DNA from: Henricia sp. BOLD:AAB3569
Taxonomy: Eukaryota > Echinodermata > Asteroidea > Spinulosida > Echinasteridae
Length of the DNA: 64,000 nucleotides
Assembly: GCA_037783545.1 (NCBI GenBank)
Contig: JBBELK010000060.1
Coordinates: 992,001-1,056,000, forward strand
Direction of reading: 5' to 3'
A program made the position numbers and the translations under genes. The notes under the pieces are model-generated. The model worked only from the letters and a program-made list of their open reading frames with translations, ran no database searches and was not told the origin of the DNA. Positions 63,501-64,000 of the stretch are shown here, in pieces (position 1 is the first letter of the stretch; every line of letters starts with the position of its first letter).

Positions 63501-64000
63501 CAGGCGCCACCAAGAGTTTGACAAGGAAAGGCTACATTTGATTTGTGTGTGTTGCGCGCACACGTCTACGTCATGCATTGCTAAACGTGTGATAAAGTAT
63601 ATTATTATGCCGATTATTCTTGAGAAAAAGCCACTAATTAAACCTTTTATTCTTCGCAAACGTTATCCATGTTTTAAAAATCTAGGCTTCCTAAATAAAC
63701 TTTAACCTCTAAATCAGGCATTCATTTTCAAACCAAATCTCAATTGTTTGTGCAGTAAACGAATACACCGATGTCGACAGCTCTGTAAGAAAATGCCCTC
63801 TCTAACAGAAACACTTGGTGGCGCTCTTATTGTGAAACGCCCGAGTCAACGATTTCTACTCACACTGGACACTCTGGCTGTAAACCGTAGCCAAATTTCC
63901 ACCTATGTCATTGCAAGCTTTCTCCGCAGCAATCCAAGTTTTTGATTGGGGTTCAAGAGCTCCAAACGCTCCGTAGCACCAATTTTTCATCCTGAACCAG
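51352..64000 (-). CDS. Type I membrane receptor with C-type lectin domains (3' eight exons; 5' end outside window)
   Basis: Minus-strand join 64000-63864, 61383-61244, 60291-60159, 58984-58737, 57102-56943, 54462-54424, 52802-52761, 51563-51352; all junctions GT-AG and all phases agree. It encodes the end of at least one C-type lectin domain and a complete second one, then a Thr/Pro/Ser-rich stalk, a transmembrane helix (IAGIVIGVLIVIVLSLGLGY) and a 40-odd-residue tail ending in DHSTTDA and TAG. The arrangement resembles mannose-receptor or PLA2-receptor tails; more lectin domains may lie right of the window. Domain 2 lacks EPN/QPD and WND motifs, so classical calcium-dependent sugar binding is unlikely. 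The tail contains GFDNVTY, similar to the endocytosis motif of the mannose receptor (inference). Confidence 0.78.
51691..51834. mobile_element. Palindromic MITE with perfect 9-bp target duplication (MULE-like)
   Basis: TCAGACATA flanks it on both sides (51682-51690 and 51835-51843). The TIRs 'gg(g)gagaggctataagccagg' and 'cctggcttatagcctctccc' extend over about 45 bp. A 9-bp duplication with long TIRs is typical of Mutator-like elements (established); the assignment is an inference. It lies just upstream of the receptor's transmembrane exon in an intron. Confidence 0.78.
52128..52442 (-). pseudogene. Tc1-like transposase fragment
   Basis: Minus-strand frame with SIVTMVWAAVYANDCTELHF, NGQRYRDEILEPIVVPFLQ, SVFQQDNARPHVARICRDFL and LPWPAMSTDLNTIEHL. 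The FQQDNARPH and DLNxIEH regions are the second and third catalytic segments of Tc1-type DDE transposases. Its N-terminal part and TIRs are not evident. Confidence 0.85.
52761..52802 (-). CDS. C-type lectin receptor exon (stalk, 42 nt)
   Basis: Acceptor TTCCACCAG, donor GTAAGT. Encodes GNPLTRPSKNPQTS-G, a Pro/Ser/Thr-rich stalk with possible O-glycosylation; phase 1-1, so it may be alternatively included. Confidence 0.7.
53090..54110. repeat. ACGT-rich satellite, units of about 125 bp in pairs of about 255 bp
   Basis: 'tttacagtcgtt' recurs at about 53150, 53296, 53408, 53546 and 53801, alternating with 'tgacgtctttttacg', 'gtgtgtcatgaagtggtcgt' and 'ctgaatNatcatcctcac'. Odd and even units are more alike than neighbours. 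A TTAA MITE is nested in it at 53601-53708. Confidence 0.75.
53601..53708. mobile_element. Palindromic TTAA MITE (family T1), copy c, nested in the satellite
   Basis: TTAA at 53601-53604 and 53705-53708 around a shortened palindrome with 'catgctcgtcagcaatgcgc' and 'gcgcattggtgacgagcctg'. The neighbouring satellite units show the empty site 'tcttaaagac'. Confidence 0.8.
54130..54405. repeat. 24-bp minisatellite, about ten units
   Basis: Unit 'gacgtcttttagtcgtctgg' plus 'aaaa'; variants with 'cagt' or 'cagg'. It adjoins the satellite at 53090 and shares its 'gacgtctttt' words, so it may be an amplified piece of it. A minus-strand frame of TTKRRLFQ repeats is an artefact. Confidence 0.9.
54424..54462 (-). 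CDS. C-type lectin receptor exon (stalk, 39 nt)
   Basis: Acceptor CTTTCAG, donor GTAGGT. Encodes EPLPVTDETGTIN-G, a Thr/Pro/acidic linker in a phase 1-1 exon. It sits just beyond the 24-bp minisatellite at 54130-54405. Confidence 0.7.
54834..54991. mobile_element. Palindromic MITE
   Basis: 'aaaagtaggtttggccagtc' pairs with 'gactggccaaacctactttt'; 'ccggctagggtcctgggcgc' pairs with 'gcgcccaggaccctagccgg'. The loop contains 'ggccctcgcctggtggc'. Confidence 0.8.
55060..55280. mobile_element. Palindromic MITE, family R5, copy
   Basis: 'gttgcacagactggcccgag' pairs with 'ttgggccagtctgtgcaac'; 'atacaaaaacacaatggaaa' pairs with 'ttccattgtgtttttgtatt'. Confidence 0.75.
55585..56055 (+). repeat. Dispersed repeat, family R3, copy c
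   Basis: Colinear with 28712-29265: 'ggcagtatacatcattggta', 'cgtctcatgagac', 'aattcgccccaaaaccattt', then 'ggccgtggttcagggcgaag' and 'gaagtacggagctggttttt'. Confidence 0.7.
56943..57102 (-). CDS. C-type lectin receptor exon (domain 2, C-terminal half)
   Basis: Acceptor GATAAAACAG above 57102, donor GTATGT below 56943. Reads ADGNFAWQSGDGYKYKNW, GDCVRITNRKKWETVSC and KHNFICEI. The last disulfide pattern is intact, but the positions that normally carry EPN/QPD and WND read differently, so metal-dependent sugar binding is doubtful. A TIR element occupies 57301-57850 in the adjoining intron. Confidence 0.82.
57301..57850. mobile_element. TIR element
   Basis: 'taggcctgcgtcaaacgtcg' pairs with 'cgacgtttgaagcgggccta'; several 'cgtgtcgaattaa' blocks in both orientations lie inside. 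550 bp, in an intron of the lectin receptor. Confidence 0.72.
58000..58290 (-). mobile_element. tRNA-Leu-type SINE, family S1, 5'-eroded copy
   Basis: Contains 'cacactggaccaacggcttt', 'cgaaggatggagcaattgtg', 'cttgctcaagggctcaggta' and the inverse tail 'tttttataacgctcttacac'. The tRNA-like head is mostly missing. Confidence 0.7.
58495..58665 (+). repeat. Dispersed repeat, family R6, copy b
   Basis: 'cttaacacgaagagcctctt', 'cacgtacacactcagtcact', 'cttgtagtgcacgcgtactg', colinear with 23688-23850. Confidence 0.55.
58737..58984 (-). CDS. C-type lectin receptor exon (domain 2, N-terminal half)
   Basis: Acceptor GGAACAG above 58984, donor GTAAGT after GGG at 58737. Reads CSQPGYFKFSFNCFKVYG, FQEAEAQCEGDGGTLSSI and DAWIGLKKG. 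Phase 1 to 0. The neighbouring exon resumes at ADGNFAWQ, fixing the junction. Confidence 0.82.
59285..59850. mobile_element. TTAA element (family T2), uninterrupted copy b
   Basis: TTAA at 59285-59288 and 59847-59850, reverse orientation relative to 20492-21412. It keeps the single TTAA at 59788-59791 where copy a carries the T3 insertion. Confidence 0.82.
59878..60063. mobile_element. Palindromic head-to-head pair of tRNA-like SINE S3
   Basis: 'actatatactaagtgcgttt' pairs with 'aaacgcacttagtatatagt'. Each half holds a B-box: 'cttggacccacgacctc' (reverse) and 'gaggtcatgggttcaagtcc' (forward). One arm matches 18054-18175. Confidence 0.7.
60159..60291 (-). CDS. C-type lectin receptor exon (domain 1, C-terminal part)
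   Basis: Acceptor TTCTCACTAG-type site above 60291, donor GTGAAT below 60159. Reads NKDKKCVLIENHPSEPGLW, KSQLCGDS and GGYFCQKPS, with the last conserved Cys pair of the fold. Phase 0 to phase 1. Confidence 0.75.
60893..61190 (+). repeat. Dispersed repeat, family R1, copy d
   Basis: 'gaacagattcgttggaggaa' through 'attggtcggaactatgcatt', colinear with copy a over about 300 bp. Confidence 0.65.
61244..61383 (-). CDS. C-type lectin receptor exon (domain 1, middle)
   Basis: Reads SLLEAMMYEMKRTSAWIGLN, then GFYEWSDGTPYGFSHW; WIGLN and EWSDG are lectin-fold signatures. The donor is GTGAGT. The acceptor CATTGCAG is part of a 29-bp unit repeated four times in tandem; only the proximal copy leaves the reading frame open. 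Confidence 0.8.
61377..61492. repeat. Four tandem 29-bp units that include a splice acceptor
   Basis: Units start at 61377, 61406, 61435 and 61464. On the minus strand each contains 'atacattgcag|ctttgc', that is a pyrimidine-poor acceptor plus the first six exon bases. The unit at 61377 is the working acceptor of the lectin exon 61244-61383. Confidence 0.92.
61499..62473. mobile_element. TIR element of about 975 bp
   Basis: 'tatgggctatttcacaataa' is the exact inverse of 'ttattgtgaaatagcccata'. Inside, 'tcctctccaggaca' recurs three to four times. No intact transposase was seen; the 136-residue minus frame at 62151-62561 has no recognisable motif. Confidence 0.78.
62505..63122. mobile_element. 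TIR element with AGGGCGGGTTCCCACTGCAC ends
   Basis: Left 'agggcgggttcccactgcac' is the exact inverse of right 'gtgcagtgggaacccgccct', continuing through 'tattttcatccgt'. 618 bp, no ORF. It lies 30 bp from the previous element. Confidence 0.82.
63438..63490 (+). repeat. Poly-G tract, possible G-quadruplex former
   Basis: About 50 bases almost entirely G with three T interruptions. It lies in the lectin-receptor intron; on the transcribed (minus-strand RNA) side this reads as poly-C. A shorter G run is at 38340-38368. Confidence 0.9.
63864..64000 (-). CDS. C-type lectin receptor exon (domain 1, N-terminal part, cut by window edge)
   Basis: Donor GTGAGT (minus strand) just below 63864. Reads WFRMKNWCYGAFG, KTWIAAEKACNDIGGNL, ATVYSQSVQ: the standard opening of a lectin domain (Cys-Tyr, W-x-x-A-x-x-x-C, G-x-L-A). 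The Met here is internal. The upper end is set by the window, not by a splice site. Confidence 0.75.

Overview
The window is animal nuclear DNA. Coding sequence is split into short exons with GT-AG (one GC-AG) introns, and most of the rest is intron or intergenic sequence filled with transposon debris: a LINE with a YADD reverse-transcriptase box, a GIY-YIG Penelope-like element, Tc1/mariner remnants, tRNA-derived SINEs and very many foldback elements and MITEs. C-type lectin and thyroglobulin type-1 domains, the intron density and the repeat content suggest a marine invertebrate, perhaps a non-vertebrate deuterostome such as an amphioxus, hemichordate or echinoderm. The species cannot be fixed from the sequence alone.

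Three genes can be assembled exon by exon with fully consistent splice phases. (1) 1734-17235, plus strand: the last ten exons (about 505 codons) of a helical ARM/HEAT-repeat protein that I recognise as the C-terminal half of the pseudokinase ULK4; the kinase end lies left of the window. (2) 21852-47051, plus strand: a complete 16-exon gene for a secreted, very acidic protein of 530 residues. It has a signal peptide, two micro-exons, five related single-exon helical modules that all end in a basic cluster, a thyroglobulin type-1 domain and an acidic, basic-ended tail. I do not recognise this architecture and it is the best candidate for something undescribed. (3) 64000-51352, minus strand: the 3' eight exons of a type I membrane receptor with two C-type lectin domains, a short Thr/Pro/Ser stalk, one transmembrane helix and a 40-odd-residue tail with a mannose-receptor-like Phe-x-Asn-x-x-Tyr motif. 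Genes 2 and 3 converge tail to tail.

Between the exons: 1-1733 foldback and dispersed repeats; 1874-17073 ULK4 introns with a Tc1 remnant, a large foldback (4419-5229), a Penelope fragment (13260-14009) and TTAA- and CAGGG-ended elements; 17236-21851 intergenic SINEs, a 22-bp minisatellite and a nested pair of TTAA elements whose empty site survives in a second copy; 28398-36284 a huge intron with an approximately 80-bp satellite and a broken LINE; 41050-43290 a tandem-duplicated block rich in TGACGTCA; 53090-54405 an ACGT-rich satellite array carrying a nested TTAA MITE; 61377-61492 a fourfold 29-bp tandem repeat that duplicates a splice acceptor of the lectin gene.

The genes do not form a functional pathway that I can see; the window is an ordinary eukaryotic gene neighbourhood with an unusually informative set of nested mobile elements.
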